64,000 nt of DNA from NCBI RefSeq assembly GCF_963678225.1, contig NZ_OY782764.1, positions 1,047,001 to 1,111,000 of the forward strand. Reading direction: 5' to 3'. The stretch comes from an uncultured Cohaesibacter sp. GTDB lineage: Bacteria; Pseudomonadota; Alphaproteobacteria; Rhizobiales; Cohaesibacteraceae. Numbering within the stretch: position 1 is the first letter of the stretch; each line of letters begins with the position of its first letter. The notes beneath the pieces are model-generated. The model did no database searches and was not told the origin of the DNA. It saw only the letters and a program-made list of their open reading frames with translations. A program made the translations under genes and the position numbers. Below are positions 18,738-27,543 of this stretch, piece after piece.

Positions 18738-18776
18738 GTTGACATGTCAATAATCTTATTTTGTTGACATGTCAAC
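18738..18776 (-). promoter_or_regulatory. twin palindromic operator upstream of the marR-type operon
   Basis: TTGACATGTCAA occurs twice, at 18739-18750 and 18764-18775. The second copy extends to a perfect 14-bp palindrome GTTGACATGTCAAC. Copies are 25 bp apart centre to centre and lie 17-55 bp before the start codon. Each contains TTGACA, so the distal copy may double as the -35 element. This is the layout of an autoregulated MarR operon; binding is inferred. Confidence 0.75.
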
Positions 18777-18890
18777 TAAATCCGTAACTTCAAATAGACA
18801 CACAGCCATGAGTTCCTCGCAAAAACCGGAACTCAAATGATATCTTTTTATCAAAATTAAAGGCGACAAATGCCAAAAGGCATTTCAGCT

Positions 18891-19721
18891 TTAAGCGCCG
18901 AATTCTCCGGTTTTGTCGGGTGTGCTTTGCTTATTTTCGTAGGAATCCAGTTCCACAATGGGCGCGGGCACTGAATAGGTCTTTTCCTTGTAGCGGCAGA
19001 GATCGGCAACAATGCATTTCTGGCAATCGGGCTTGCGCGCCTTGCAGACATAACGTCCGTGTAGGATGAGCCAGTGATGGGAATGACGCACATAGGGCTC
19101 AGGGATTACATGTTCGAGCGCCATTTCTACCTCTTCCACGGTCTTGCCCGGAGCCAGTTCCAGCCGGTTTGAAAGGCGGAAGATGTGGGTGTCGACGGCA
19201 ATGGTCGGCTGGCCGAAAAAGATATTGAGCACCACATTGGCGGTCTTGCGACCAACACCGGGAAGACTGACCAACGCATCCCGATCTGCGGGGACTTCGC
19301 CACCAAATTCATCAATCAGTTTCTGGCTGAGCAGAATGACATTCTTGGCCTTGTTGCGATAAAGCCCGATGGTCTTGATGTAGCTTTCCACGGCTTCCTG
19401 CCCCAGAGCTACCATCTTCTCGGGCGTGTCAGCCACAGCGAACAGCGGGCCTGTGGCCTTGTTGACGCCCACATCGGTGGCTTGAGCGGAGAGAACCACA
19501 GCCACCAGCAGTGTATAGGCACTGGAATAATCCAATTCACCGCGCGGATTGGGCCGTTGCTTTGAAAAGCGGGCAAACAGCTCCTCGATATCCTCTTTGG
19601 GCATCTTGCTCCATTTGCGCCGACGCACGGACTTTTTTGCTTTCGCGCTTGCTGCTCGGGTCTTTTTTGGCTTGCCTTTGGAAGCAGCGGTTTCTTTTTC
19701 GCTCACAATGGTCCCCTTCAT
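18891..19721 (-). CDS. nth: endonuclease III (DNA glycosylase/AP lyase)
   Basis: Nth removes oxidised pyrimidines and cuts the abasic site. The protein has the helix-hairpin-helix LPGVGRKTANVVLN with the catalytic lysine, the catalytic aspartate in AVDTHIFRLSNR, and the iron-sulfur cluster ligands C-X6-C-X2-C-X5-C (CKARKPDCQKCIVADLC). The N-terminus is an unusual basic tail of about 40 residues (lysine, arginine, alanine), so the start is uncertain: ATG at 19721 is chosen, but a GTG near 19703 with AAGGGG upstream is possible. It is divergent from the Ada-like gene. Confidence 0.93.
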   Translation of the reverse strand: MKGTIVSEKETAASKGKPKKTRAASAKAKKSVRRRKWSKMPKEDIEELFARFSKQRPNPRGELDYSSAYTLLVAVVLSAQATDVGVNKATGPLFAVADTPEKMVALGQEAVESYIKTIGLYRNKAKNVILLSQKLIDEFGGEVPADRDALVSLPGVGRKTANVVLNIFFGQPTIAVDTHIFRLSNRLELAPGKTVEEVEMALEHVIPEPYVRHSHHWLILHGRYVCKARKPDCQKCIVADLCRYKEKTYSVPAPIVELDSYENKQSTPDKTGEFGA

Positions 19722-19880
19722 GCTCAATTCCGGCAGTCAGTCCCCTGCCCTTGCGTCTTCTTCTGTCTTTATCCGATTCTTCATGCCGGCTGACAAGAGA
19801 CAAGTGCAAAGCAAGTTTCGGGTGGTTGAAACCGCCTGCACCGAGTAGCATCCTTGGGAATGCGATTTCGGGATGACATC

Positions 19881-20825
19881 ATGACGCCAAAACTAAAACC
19901 GCTCAAACATTTGCCACTGGACGGCGATTGCCCCATCGTGACCGATGTCCAGACGAGCAAGGAAGACAAGCAGGAAGCCTTGCGGGATTATGATACCATT
20001 CGCCGCTCGATCGAGTATCTGACGGACCATTGGCGCGAACAGCCCAGTCTCGAACGCCTGTCTGATCATATCGGCCTGTCACCCCATCACCTGCAGCGGC
20101 TGTTTACCCGCTGGACCGGAGGGCTCTCCCCGAAGGGCTTTATTCAGGCCGTGACCTTGGATAATGCCAAGAAAATACTGGATCAGTCCGCATCCGTAAT
20201 GGAAGCCTCCTTCGAGGTCGGATTGTCCGGATCATCACGCCTGCATGATCTGTTTGTCACGCATGAAGCGATCACCCCGGGCGCCTACAAGGCCAAGGGC
20301 GAGGGGCTCACTATTCTGTTTGGCTTCCACCCTAGCCCCTTTGGCAAGGCTCTGGTTATGGTTACGGACCATGGTCTGGCCGGTCTTGCCTTCGCCGATA
20401 AGGGCGATGAGCAGGCCGCACTTTCAGACATGTATAGCCGTTGGCCGCGGGCCAACTATCAGCAGGATGACGAGGCAACACGCCCCTTTGCCGCCCACAT
20501 CTTCAACCCTCACGCATGGCAACAGGAGCAGCCTCTGCGCATCACCCTGATTGGAACCGATTTCGAAGTGCGGGTCTGGGAGATGTTGCTCAAGATTCCC
20601 TTGGGTAACATGACGACCTATTCCACCATTGCACGCCATATGGGAAAGCCCAAGGCCGCCCGGGCGGTGGGCTCTGCGGTTGGTCGCAACCCCATTTCCT
20701 TTGTCGTGCCTTGCCATCGTGTGGTGGGCAAAGGGGGCTCCATCTGCGGCTATCATTGGGGCCTCACGCGCAAGCGGGCAATCCTTGGCTGGGAACAGGG
20801 CTATTTGGGCGGCAATGATACTTAG
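19881..20825 (+). CDS. Ada-like protein: AraC-type HTH plus O6-methylguanine-DNA methyltransferase
   Basis: The protein joins an AraC-type helix-turn-helix (about residues 35-125, with LERLSDHIGLSPHHLQRLFTRWTGGLSPKGF) to a DNA-methyltransferase domain (about 140-310) that ends with the active-site PCHRVVGKGG. The N-terminal cysteine/zinc domain of full Ada, which repairs methylphosphotriesters and triggers activation, is absent. It may therefore only repair O6-methylguanine or regulate in another way. Start is uncertain: ATG at 19881 with an upstream GGGA, or ATG at 19860. It is divergent from nth. Confidence 0.87.
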   Translation: MTPKLKPLKHLPLDGDCPIVTDVQTSKEDKQEALRDYDTIRRSIEYLTDHWREQPSLERLSDHIGLSPHHLQRLFTRWTGGLSPKGFIQAVTLDNAKKILDQSASVMEASFEVGLSGSSRLHDLFVTHEAITPGAYKAKGEGLTILFGFHPSPFGKALVMVTDHGLAGLAFADKGDEQAALSDMYSRWPRANYQQDDEATRPFAAHIFNPHAWQQEQPLRITLIGTDFEVRVWEMLLKIPLGNMTTYSTIARHMGKPKAARAVGSAVGRNPISFVVPCHRVVGKGGSICGYHWGLTRKRAILGWEQGYLGGNDT

Positions 20826-20868
20826 GCGCGAATGCCCTGCGCGATCGATATCCGGTGTTCAGACAAAA

Positions 20869-20894
20869 AAAAGGGTGACCGAAGCCACCCTTTT
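20869..20894. terminator. terminator between the ada-like gene and gpmA
   Basis: AAAAGGGTG, an 8-base loop, then CACCCTTTT, with an A-run before it, lies between convergent genes and can serve both. Confidence 0.85.
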
Positions 20895-20917
20895 CACTAT
20901 TCAGCATAACGCTTCGA

Positions 20918-21535
20918 TTAGCCAAGGATTTCCTTGGAAGCAATCGTGGTGTCAGCGTTGAATTTGTAGATGATAGGAACACCGGTGCCCAGGTTGACTT
21001 CGAGAATTTCTTCTCTGCTCAGGCGGTCCAGAACCATCACGATGGAGCGCAGGGAGTTACCATGTGCTGCACAAAGAACAGACTTGCCAGCCATGACCTG
21101 TGGCAGAATGTCGGTGATGAAGTAAGGTAGCGTGCGGGCTGCAGTGTCTTTCAGGCTTTCGCCACCCGGAGGAGGAACGTCGTAAGAACGGCGCCAGATA
21201 TGCACCTGCTCTTCGCCCCATTTCTTGCGAGCGTCGTCTTTGTTGAGGCCAGACAGATCGCCATAATCGCGTTCGTTGAGGGCCAGATCGCGGTAGGTCG
21301 TCAGGTCAGACTGACCAACGCCATCAAGGATATGCTGGCAGGTTTTCTGGGCGCGCTGCAGGTCGGAAGTGAAAGCAACGTCGAATTTCATGCCCATATC
21401 GTTGAGCTTCTTGCCAGCAGCAATCGCTTCAGCGGTGCCCTGTTCGGTCAGGTCGGGGTCTTTCCAGCCGGTGAAAAGGTTTTTCAGATTCCAATCGCTC
21501 TGGCCATGACGCGCCAGCACTAGTGTCCGTTCCAT
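20918..21535 (-). CDS. gpmA: 2,3-bisphosphoglycerate-dependent phosphoglycerate mutase
   Basis: It interconverts 3- and 2-phosphoglycerate in glycolysis and gluconeogenesis. The 205-residue histidine-phosphatase-fold protein has [18 protein letters not shown] with the phosphorylated histidine near residue 8, [12 protein letters not shown] with the active-site glutamate, and [10 protein letters not shown] with the second histidine. The ATG at 21535 has AAGGAG eight bases upstream; a GTG three codons earlier would overlap that site. Length is slightly shorter than the E. coli enzyme, as usual in alphaproteobacteria. dapB lies upstream. Confidence 0.95.
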   Translation of the reverse strand: MERTLVLARHGQSDWNLKNLFTGWKDPDLTEQGTAEAIAAGKKLNDMGMKFDVAFTSDLQRAQKTCQHILDGVGQSDLTTYRDLALNERDYGDLSGLNKDDARKKWGEEQVHIWRRSYDVPPPGGESLKDTAARTLPYFITDILPQVMAGKSVLCAAHGNSLRSIVMVLDRLSREEILEVNLGTGVPIIYKFNADTTIASKEILG

Positions 21536-21699
21536 CGGATTCACTCCTTAACTGCAAATTGAAGCGCTTTTCTGTTGGTCTGAGCCGCAGACCGATCAGG
21601 AAAGCGCTGTGTTACATTGGTTTGCAGCATTCCTCACAGGATTGTTGCGTGAGAATTGCTCTCTTTGCGGTTTAAATCTTCGCCATGTGGCGTGTCTGT

Positions 21700-22512
21700 T
21701 CAATTCAGTCCCAGAACATCCATCATGGAGTAATAGCCAACGGGTTTGTCTTTTGCCCAGGATGCAGCCTTCACGGCACCACGGGCAAAAATGGAGCGAT
21801 CCTGGGCCTTATGCGTGAGCTCGATGCGCTCGCCTTCCCCTGCCAGGATCACACTATGCTCGCCAATCACCGAACCGCCCCGCAAGGTAGCAAACCCGAT
21901 GCTACCCCGTTCCCGGGCACCGGTCATGCCTTCGCGAGACATTACGGCATTGGCGTGCAAATCGATGCCGCGCCCCTGCGCAGCAGCTTCACCAAGCAGA
22001 AGAGCCGTGCCGGAAGGCGCGTCAACCTTGTGCTTGTGATGCATTTCAAGAATTTCAATGTCGAAATCAGCGTCAAGCGCCTTGGTGGCCTGCTCGATCA
22101 GTTTTGAGAGCAGATTGACCCCGAGGCTCATATTGCCAGAGCGAACCATGGTGGCGCCGCTTTCAGCAATGCCCTTCAGTTCGGCTTCTTCTTCAGGTGT
22201 GAAACCAGTGGTGCCGATAATATGGATCTTGCTCTTGGCAGCCGTAATACGGGCAAAAGCAAGGCTCGCCTGTGGTGCGGTGAAATCAATGACACCGTCC
22301 GCTGCGTCCAGCGCTGCGTCCAGATCGCTGGTTATCGGAATATCAAGAGGCTGAAGGCCTGCCAATGTGCCAGCATCCATGCCGATGCATTCGGCCCCTT
22401 CCCGTTCCACGGCTCCTGCAACGCATACTCCCTGCTGTTCGGAAATAGCCGTAATGAGCGCACGGCCCATCCGTCCCTGTGCACCTACTACAACAAGCCG
22501 TAAGTCGGTCAT
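21700..22512 (-). CDS. dapB: 4-hydroxy-tetrahydrodipicolinate reductase
   Basis: DapB makes tetrahydrodipicolinate for lysine and diaminopimelate synthesis. The 270-residue protein has the dinucleotide loop [12 protein letters not shown] (about residues 8-19), [19 protein letters not shown], and the signature [16 protein letters not shown] containing the catalytic histidine and lysine. AAAGGA lies eight bases before the ATG. gpmA follows after about 165 bp, a gene order seen in other Hyphomicrobiales. Confidence 0.96.
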   Translation of the reverse strand: MTDLRLVVVGAQGRMGRALITAISEQQGVCVAGAVEREGAECIGMDAGTLAGLQPLDIPITSDLDAALDAADGVIDFTAPQASLAFARITAAKSKIHIIGTTGFTPEEEAELKGIAESGATMVRSGNMSLGVNLLSKLIEQATKALDADFDIEILEMHHKHKVDAPSGTALLLGEAAAQGRGIDLHANAVMSREGMTGARERGSIGFATLRGGSVIGEHSVILAGEGERIELTHKAQDRSIFARGAVKAASWAKDKPVGYYSMMDVLGLN

Positions 22513-22782
22513 AACGCAGTCCTTTGCGATTGCAAGAAAAACACGTTTGTTCTACGCATAAGGGAGCATCAAGGCAAGAACTGATTTTCAAACAGGCGGC
22601 GGAATTTGGGCTAGGTTTGGGCAAAAACCCTCCGCCCATGACGGACTCTATGCGGCAGGATGGAACCCTGTTTTGCTCCTTTAAAAAGAGGACCAAGCCA
22701 TTCACTCGGTAAGAGATGTGGCTGTTCTCTTTTAAGAGAATCCGCTGTCAAATCCCCGAAGGTCTAAAGATGGGACCCAAGC

Positions 22783-23346
22783 TCACTGTCGCGACAAATC
22801 AATATGCATGATGCAGCGCGTCTCAACATTGGCACCCGCATCAATTTCCTTTCGCAGGATGGTCTTGAGTTCGGAATTTGCGCTTGCGGTGGGGAGAATG
22901 GAAAATCCAGCCGAGCGATAGAAAGAGCCATTCCAGCCGATGTCCGAGTAGGTCGTAAGCGTGACGCACGGAAAGCCTTTCTCGCGCGCATAAGTCAACA
23001 CATGTTCAAGAAGCGACCGCCCTATTCCCCATCCCTGATCCTTTTTATGGACAGACAGCTCATACAGATGCAGCCCCTCGCCTAACGGAGCCGCAAAGGC
23101 AAATCCCGCTTTGACCATGCGTGGCTGATCTTGGGTCGCCTCGTTGTTTGCCTCTATCTCAGCAACAAAAACGGGATGCTTGTTGGCAAAATGCGTCTCA
23201 TAGGTCTGAGCGGAAAGTGGCGATGCGAGCGCCAACTCCGAATAGGGTGACTTGTGAAAAAGAGAGGCCGCAGCCACTTCAATGGCCTGAAGCTCCGGTA
23301 TGTCTGCCGCCAGAGCATACCGGATGGCTGGGAGCTTTCTACACAT
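22783..23346 (-). CDS. GNAT-family N-acetyltransferase
   Basis: The 187-residue protein has a GNAT fold: an N-terminal ADIPELQAIE motif and the acetyl-CoA loop KKDQGWGIGRSLLEHVLTYA near residues 102-121, then YRSAGF near 156. The substrate is unknown. It starts 11 bp after pyrF ends and is probably in the same transcript. A short hairpin TTCTCTT/AAGAGAA at about 22734-22749 follows it, without a T-run. Confidence 0.85.
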   Translation of the reverse strand: MCRKLPAIRYALAADIPELQAIEVAAASLFHKSPYSELALASPLSAQTYETHFANKHPVFVAEIEANNEATQDQPRMVKAGFAFAAPLGEGLHLYELSVHKKDQGWGIGRSLLEHVLTYAREKGFPCVTLTTYSDIGWNGSFYRSAGFSILPTASANSELKTILRKEIDAGANVETRCIMHIDLSRQ

Positions 23347-23357
23347 GCCCTATCGTA

Positions 23358-24068
23358 TCAAGCGCGTTCAGAAAGCGCCGCCTCAATGTCAGCGACGATG
23401 CCGAGCGCCATGTCCTTGCGCTTTTCTGCTTCCAGAATCGGCCGTCCGACCACCAGATAGTCTGCCCCGGCTGCAATGGCCTTTTTCGGGGTCATGACGC
23501 GTTTCTGATCGCCTACATCAGTGCCTGCAGGGCGAATGCCCGGCGTAACGATGGCCATGTCCGGCCCGACGATGGAACGCATGGCATCAGCTTCCTGAGC
23601 AGAGCAGACAATGCCATCCATACCGGCAGCCCGGGCATCGGCGGCCCTTTTCGCAACCAGCTCGCCAGCCGTGAAACGATAGCCCGCTTCTTCAAGATCT
23701 GCATCATCCATGGATGTAAGCACCGTAACGCCCAGCAGGTTGAGTCCGCTTTCCCCCCTGCCAGCCACTGCGGACCTCATCGCCTTGGGATAGGCGTGAA
23801 TGGTCAGGAACTTGGCGCCGAGCGTTGAAATGGACACAACACCCTTCTCGATGGTGTTGTCGATATCCAGCAGCTTGAGATCCATGAAGACATCCTTGCC
23901 CTCGCTGATCAATTCGCGAGCAAGATCAAATCCACCTGCATATCCAAGCTGATAGCCGATCTTGTAGAAAGAAACGCTATCACCAAGATCCGCAATAATG
24001 GTGCGAGCATCTTCGACGCTGGGGACATCAAGCGGGACAATGAGGCGGTCACGAGGAGAAAGAGACAT
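23358..24068 (-). CDS. pyrF: orotidine 5'-phosphate decarboxylase
   Basis: PyrF makes UMP from OMP. The 236-residue TIM-barrel protein has [13 protein letters not shown] at the N-terminus, the catalytic array [19 protein letters not shown] near residues 59-77 (Asp-Lys-Asp), VTPGIRP and the phosphate loop DYLVVGRPI. It precedes a GNAT gene by 11 bp. In Hyphomicrobiales pyrF usually lies near dnaJ and pmtA; here an FMN-reductase gene and a GNAT gene are inserted between. Confidence 0.96.
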   Translation of the reverse strand: MSLSPRDRLIVPLDVPSVEDARTIIADLGDSVSFYKIGYQLGYAGGFDLARELISEGKDVFMDLKLLDIDNTIEKGVVSISTLGAKFLTIHAYPKAMRSAVAGRGESGLNLLGVTVLTSMDDADLEEAGYRFTAGELVAKRAADARAAGMDGIVCSAQEADAMRSIVGPDMAIVTPGIRPAGTDVGDQKRVMTPKKAIAAGADYLVVGRPILEAEKRKDMALGIVADIEAALSERA

Positions 24069-24179
24069 CGGCGGCTGTTCCTTTTGGTTGCTCGAGCTAA
24101 GTCAAATTGGCAAAGGCTTATCACTTCACCTCGCAAGGGTCCAGCTTCTCATGCGGTCTTTTTGCGCGCGCCTTTGCTG

Positions 24180-24764
24180 TCAAACCCACTCTAGCGGTTT
24201 CTTGCGTTGCGCCATGTAAACCAGATTGCGCGCGCAGGCGCTCAGGAACATGGCATTCCTGTCATCCTTTAGGTTGCCTTTCTCATCAAAAGCTTCATGG
24301 GCTGCGCCGATACTGACCTGGTCGGGAATGGTCAATGCGCCCAAAGCCGTCAGAATATCGCGCAGATGAGCCAGAGAGCGCATGCCCCCCAGCTTCCCCG
24401 GCGACGCAGCACCGATGGCATAAACAGGTTTGGTAAAGGGATTTTGCTCTTTTGCAGGCACGCGTGAGAGCCAATCCAGCGTATTTTTCATCAAAGGCGG
24501 CACAGAGCCATTATGCTCCGGGCTGGCCAGAAAAACGCCATCATGAGAGGCGATCATTTTTGCCAGTTTGATAACGTTTTCCGGCAGGCCTTTTTCGGCT
24601 TCGTCTTCAATATCAAAAAGTGGCAGAGGATAATCGACGAGAGAAAGGTAGGTGACATCCATTTCCATCAGGCTGAGTTCCTTGGCCATGGCCCCTGCGA
24701 GGGTTTGGTTGAAGCTGCCCGAACGGGTGGAACCGGCAAAGCAAAGAAGACGGATTTGCTGCAT
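24180..24764 (-). CDS. NADPH-dependent FMN reductase-family protein
   Basis: The 194-residue flavodoxin-like protein has the FMN-binding GSTRSGSFNQ (residues 11-20) and LASPEHNGSVPPLMKNTLDWLSR (about 78-100), characteristic of ChrR/ArsH-type reductases. Such enzymes reduce quinones, azo dyes, chromate or flavin. The natural substrate here is not known. It stands alone upstream of pyrF, divergent from a GNAT gene. Confidence 0.87.
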   Translation of the reverse strand: MQQIRLLCFAGSTRSGSFNQTLAGAMAKELSLMEMDVTYLSLVDYPLPLFDIEDEAEKGLPENVIKLAKMIASHDGVFLASPEHNGSVPPLMKNTLDWLSRVPAKEQNPFTKPVYAIGAASPGKLGGMRSLAHLRDILTALGALTIPDQVSIGAAHEAFDEKGNLKDDRNAMFLSACARNLVYMAQRKKPLEWV

Positions 24765-24918
24765 GATAGAGCCTCTTGGTCATAGCAATCGCGTTATTTC
24801 AAATGTCACTTTTCCATGTAAGGCTGATTGGACGATTTTTGCAATCGCTCTTCTCAAGAGCCTCAATTCATGCAAGATATTTTGTTCATGTGCGTTACGG
24901 AAGTGATAAGGATCCATC

Positions 24919-25479
24919 ATGTTACCCAAATATGAAACTGAGCGTCTTATCCTGCGAGAACGAAGTCTGGGCGATCTGGATGTTTGTGTTGCCATGGATC
25001 TGGACCCCGAGGTGGTCAAATATATCCGCCCGACACCACCGGAACCGGAACATCGGGTTTTTCTGCGCGAGAGCATTTCCCGTCAATTTGCCCAAGGGCT
25101 GGGCTTCTGGAGTATTTTTGAAAAGGCAGCGGAAGGGGCTGAGGGAGAGTTTATCGGCTGGGTTCTGCTTGTGCCCTTGGCTGGAGGCGGCCCCGAGGTG
25201 GAAATCGGCTACCGTTTTGTGCAGCGGGCCTGGGGAAAGGGCTATGCAACAGAAGCGGCCACAGTCATTCGCGATCATGCTTTCGAGGAAGCCGGTCTTG
25301 ATGCGATTTGCGGTGTGACCGATCCGCACAATGCGGCCAGTCAGCATGTGTTGCAGAAGATCGGTCTAAGCCGAGAGGGCGATCGATTCGCCTATGGCGA
25401 AGTCCTTCCCTTCTTTCTTCTCACAAGAGAAAACTGGATAGCCAAAAATGCGGAGTGCGAGACGCGCGGCCAATCCTAG
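24919..25479 (+). CDS. GNAT-family N-acetyltransferase (RimJ/RimL-like)
   Basis: The 186-residue protein opens with ETERLILRERSLGDLDV, the N-terminal pattern of the RimJ/RimL branch, and has EIGYRFVQRAWGKGYATEAATVI (about residues 94-116), the acetyl-CoA site, then GVTDPHNAASQHVLQKIGL. It may acetylate protein N-termini or small molecules. AAGGA lies six bases before the ATG. Its last four bases overlap the convergent PmtA-like gene. Confidence 0.87.
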   Translation: MLPKYETERLILRERSLGDLDVCVAMDLDPEVVKYIRPTPPEPEHRVFLRESISRQFAQGLGFWSIFEKAAEGAEGEFIGWVLLVPLAGGGPEVEIGYRFVQRAWGKGYATEAATVIRDHAFEEAGLDAICGVTDPHNAASQHVLQKIGLSREGDRFAYGEVLPFFLLTRENWIAKNAECETRGQS

Positions 25480-26078
25480 TTGACAGGGCGGCGATAGACC
25501 CAAACCCGAGCGGGTGGCAGATTGCCTAGAATCCAGCTGCTTGTCTCAACGGTGAAATCCCCTTCCCTTTCGGGCACCGGAGGCACCAGAGCATAGGAAA
25601 ATTGAATGAAGGGGGCTCCCGGTTTCAGGGCATCAAGGCAAAGGGAAATCAAACGCTTGCGCATTGCTTTGGGCTTTGTGAAGAGCGGCAGGCTGGAAAC
25701 CACGGCTGAAAGGGGTGCATCGATGTTCTGTTGCCGGATGGCAGCAAAATCATAAGCATCGCCCTCAATCACGTTCACGCCTGCAAAGCGATCCCGCAGC
25801 ATGGAAACAAATTGGCTGGAATACTCAACCGCTAGAATATTGGCGGGTTCAACACCATGCTCCAGCACGGCATTGGTTACCACGCCGGTGCCCGGCCCCA
25901 ACTCCAACACCAGCCCGGACTGATCCAGAGGAATATAGGACGCCATCTTGCGTGCAAGTGCGGGACTGGACGGAGCAACAGCGCCAATTTTAAGCGGATC
26001 GTCGAACCATCGCCTCAAAAAACGGATCTCGTCCGGAATATGGGCTTTCAGTGCGTGGTTTCGCAGTTGCTTGAGCAT
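25476..26078 (-). CDS. pmtA: PmtA-like phospholipid N-methyltransferase
   Basis: The 200-residue protein has the SAM-binding motif LVLELGPGTGVVTNAVLEHG (about residues 56-75) and the DPLKIGAVAPSSPALARKMA entry, features of the Rhizobium/Agrobacterium PmtA branch that methylates phosphatidylethanolamine to phosphatidylcholine. The position beside dnaJ agrees. Single-copy Pmt enzymes differ in how many methylations they perform, so full phosphatidylcholine synthesis is inferred. A small rRNA or protein methyltransferase is the alternative. Confidence 0.82.
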   Translation of the reverse strand: MLKQLRNHALKAHIPDEIRFLRRWFDDPLKIGAVAPSSPALARKMASYIPLDQSGLVLELGPGTGVVTNAVLEHGVEPANILAVEYSSQFVSMLRDRFAGVNVIEGDAYDFAAIRQQNIDAPLSAVVSSLPLFTKPKAMRKRLISLCLDALKPGAPFIQFSYALVPPVPEREGDFTVETSSWILGNLPPARVWVYRRPVN

Positions 26079-26274
26079 GGGATCCCCGAAAACAAAGCGT
26101 CCAAATCATTTCCCCGTGAAAAGCTTGGTGTAAGCTATGCGCGGGGGTGATGGTTTGTGCCAATAAAATCACGTCTATTATGCATGTAAGAGCAATTTGT
26201 GTCAGGTAAAAGGCCTTAACCAAATATGCTAATGATAATAGTGCAGCATCGGCGATGAATAAGGGAAAAGCCAG

Positions 26275-26312
26275 ATACAAAAAAGGAGACACCCTTAAAA
26301 AGGGTATCTCCT
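26275..26312 (-). terminator. rho-independent terminator of the dnaKJ operon
   Basis: Read on the minus strand, AGGAGATACCCTT, loop TTT, AAGGGTGTCTCCT (one mismatch) is followed by a run of Ts. It lies 25-60 bp after the dnaJ stop. Confidence 0.9.
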
Positions 26313-26337
26313 CAAGCTTTGACAAGATCGGCTGAGG

Positions 26338-27462
26338 CTACTCGCTGATGCGCTCGATGAAATCCTTCACCTTTGCGAAAAAGCCTGTGCTGTCAGGATG
26401 ATTGTCATCATTGGTAAGGGAATCAAATTCCTGAATCAGTTCCCGTTGGCGCTTGGTCAGCTTGCGTGGTGTTTCCACCTCGACCTGAATATACATATCG
26501 CCATATTGCTGGCTGCGCAGCACCGGCATGCCTTTGCCGCGCAGACGGAATTGCTTGCCGCTTTGCGTACCCTCAGGCACCCTCACCCGGGTTTTGCCGC
26601 CATCAACGGTGGGAACTTCAAATTGCCCGCCCAGAATGGCGGTCGTCATGGAAATTGGTACGCGGCAGAAAATGTCTGCTCCATCCCTCTGGAACAGGTC
26701 ATGCGGCTTCTGCGTAAGGAAGATATAAAGATCGCCCGGAGGGCCGCCACGAACACCGGCTTCCCCTTCACCTGACAGGCGAATACGGGTGCCATCTTCG
26801 ATACCGGCTGGAATATTGACGGACAGATTGCGGTTTTCCGTGGTTCGGCCTACGCCACCGCAGGAATCACAGGGATCATCGATGATTTCACCGCGCCCGT
26901 GACAGGTGGGACAGGTGCGTTCGACCGTGAAAAAGCCCTGTGTTGCCCGCACTTTGCCCATGCCGGCACAGGTGGGGCATGGCTTGGGAGAGGTGCCCGG
27001 CTTGGCGCCGCTACCCGAACAGGACGTACAGGTAACCGAAGTTGGCACCTCGATCTCTGCGGTCTTGCCATGGAAAGCCTCTTCGAGAGTGATTTCCATA
27101 TTATAGCGCAGATCGGCTCCACGCTCGCGACCACGCGATCGCCTGCCACCGCCCATCATGTCTCCGAAAATATCTTCGAAGATATCGGACATCGAGGATC
27201 CGAAATCGGATCCGAATCCCTGACCCATACCACCCTGTTCAAAGGCAGCATGTCCATAGCGATCATAAGCGGCGCGCTTTTCGGGATCCTTCAGGATCTC
27301 GTAGGCTTCATTCACTTCCTTGAAACGGGATTCGGCATCAGGGTCGTCTGGATTGCGGTCAGGGTGAAACTGCATCGCTTTCTTGCGGAAAGCGCTTTTC
27401 AATTCTTTGTCGCCAGCCCCGCGGGAGACCCCGAGCGTTTCATAAAAATCGGCTTTAGACAT
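26338..27462 (-). CDS. dnaJ: chaperone protein DnaJ
   Basis: DnaJ delivers substrates to DnaK and stimulates its ATPase. The 374-residue protein has the J-domain with HPD (residues about 5-70), a Gly/Phe-rich region, four zinc-binding repeats ([32 protein letters not shown]) and the C-terminal substrate domain. It lies 81 bp downstream of dnaK in the same direction, with a hairpin between them, and ends before a clear terminator. Confidence 0.97.
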   Translation of the reverse strand: MSKADFYETLGVSRGAGDKELKSAFRKKAMQFHPDRNPDDPDAESRFKEVNEAYEILKDPEKRAAYDRYGHAAFEQGGMGQGFGSDFGSSMSDIFEDIFGDMMGGGRRSRGRERGADLRYNMEITLEEAFHGKTAEIEVPTSVTCTSCSGSGAKPGTSPKPCPTCAGMGKVRATQGFFTVERTCPTCHGRGEIIDDPCDSCGGVGRTTENRNLSVNIPAGIEDGTRIRLSGEGEAGVRGGPPGDLYIFLTQKPHDLFQRDGADIFCRVPISMTTAILGGQFEVPTVDGGKTRVRVPEGTQSGKQFRLRGKGMPVLRSQQYGDMYIQVEVETPRKLTKRQRELIQEFDSLTNDDNHPDSTGFFAKVKDFIERISE

Positions 27463-27486
27463 ATTTGCTCATCCACCTTTACCAAA

Positions 27487-27513
27487 AAGTCGACGCCAGT
27501 GAGGCGCCGACTT
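27487..27513 (-). promoter_or_regulatory. hairpin in the dnaK-dnaJ intergenic region
   Basis: On the minus strand, AAGTCGGCGCC, a 5-base loop and GGCGTCGACTT (one G-U pair) are followed by TTTTGG. This looks like a partial terminator or RNA-processing site, which would lower dnaJ relative to dnaK. The effect is inferred. Confidence 0.6.
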
Positions 27514-27543
27514 CATTTGGTTCTACTTGTTCATGAAGTCCGC

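Noticed and set aside
22734-22749. TTCTCTT-AAGAGAA inverted repeat after the GNAT gene
   Set aside because: It is short and AT-rich, with no following T-run; I did not list it as a terminator.
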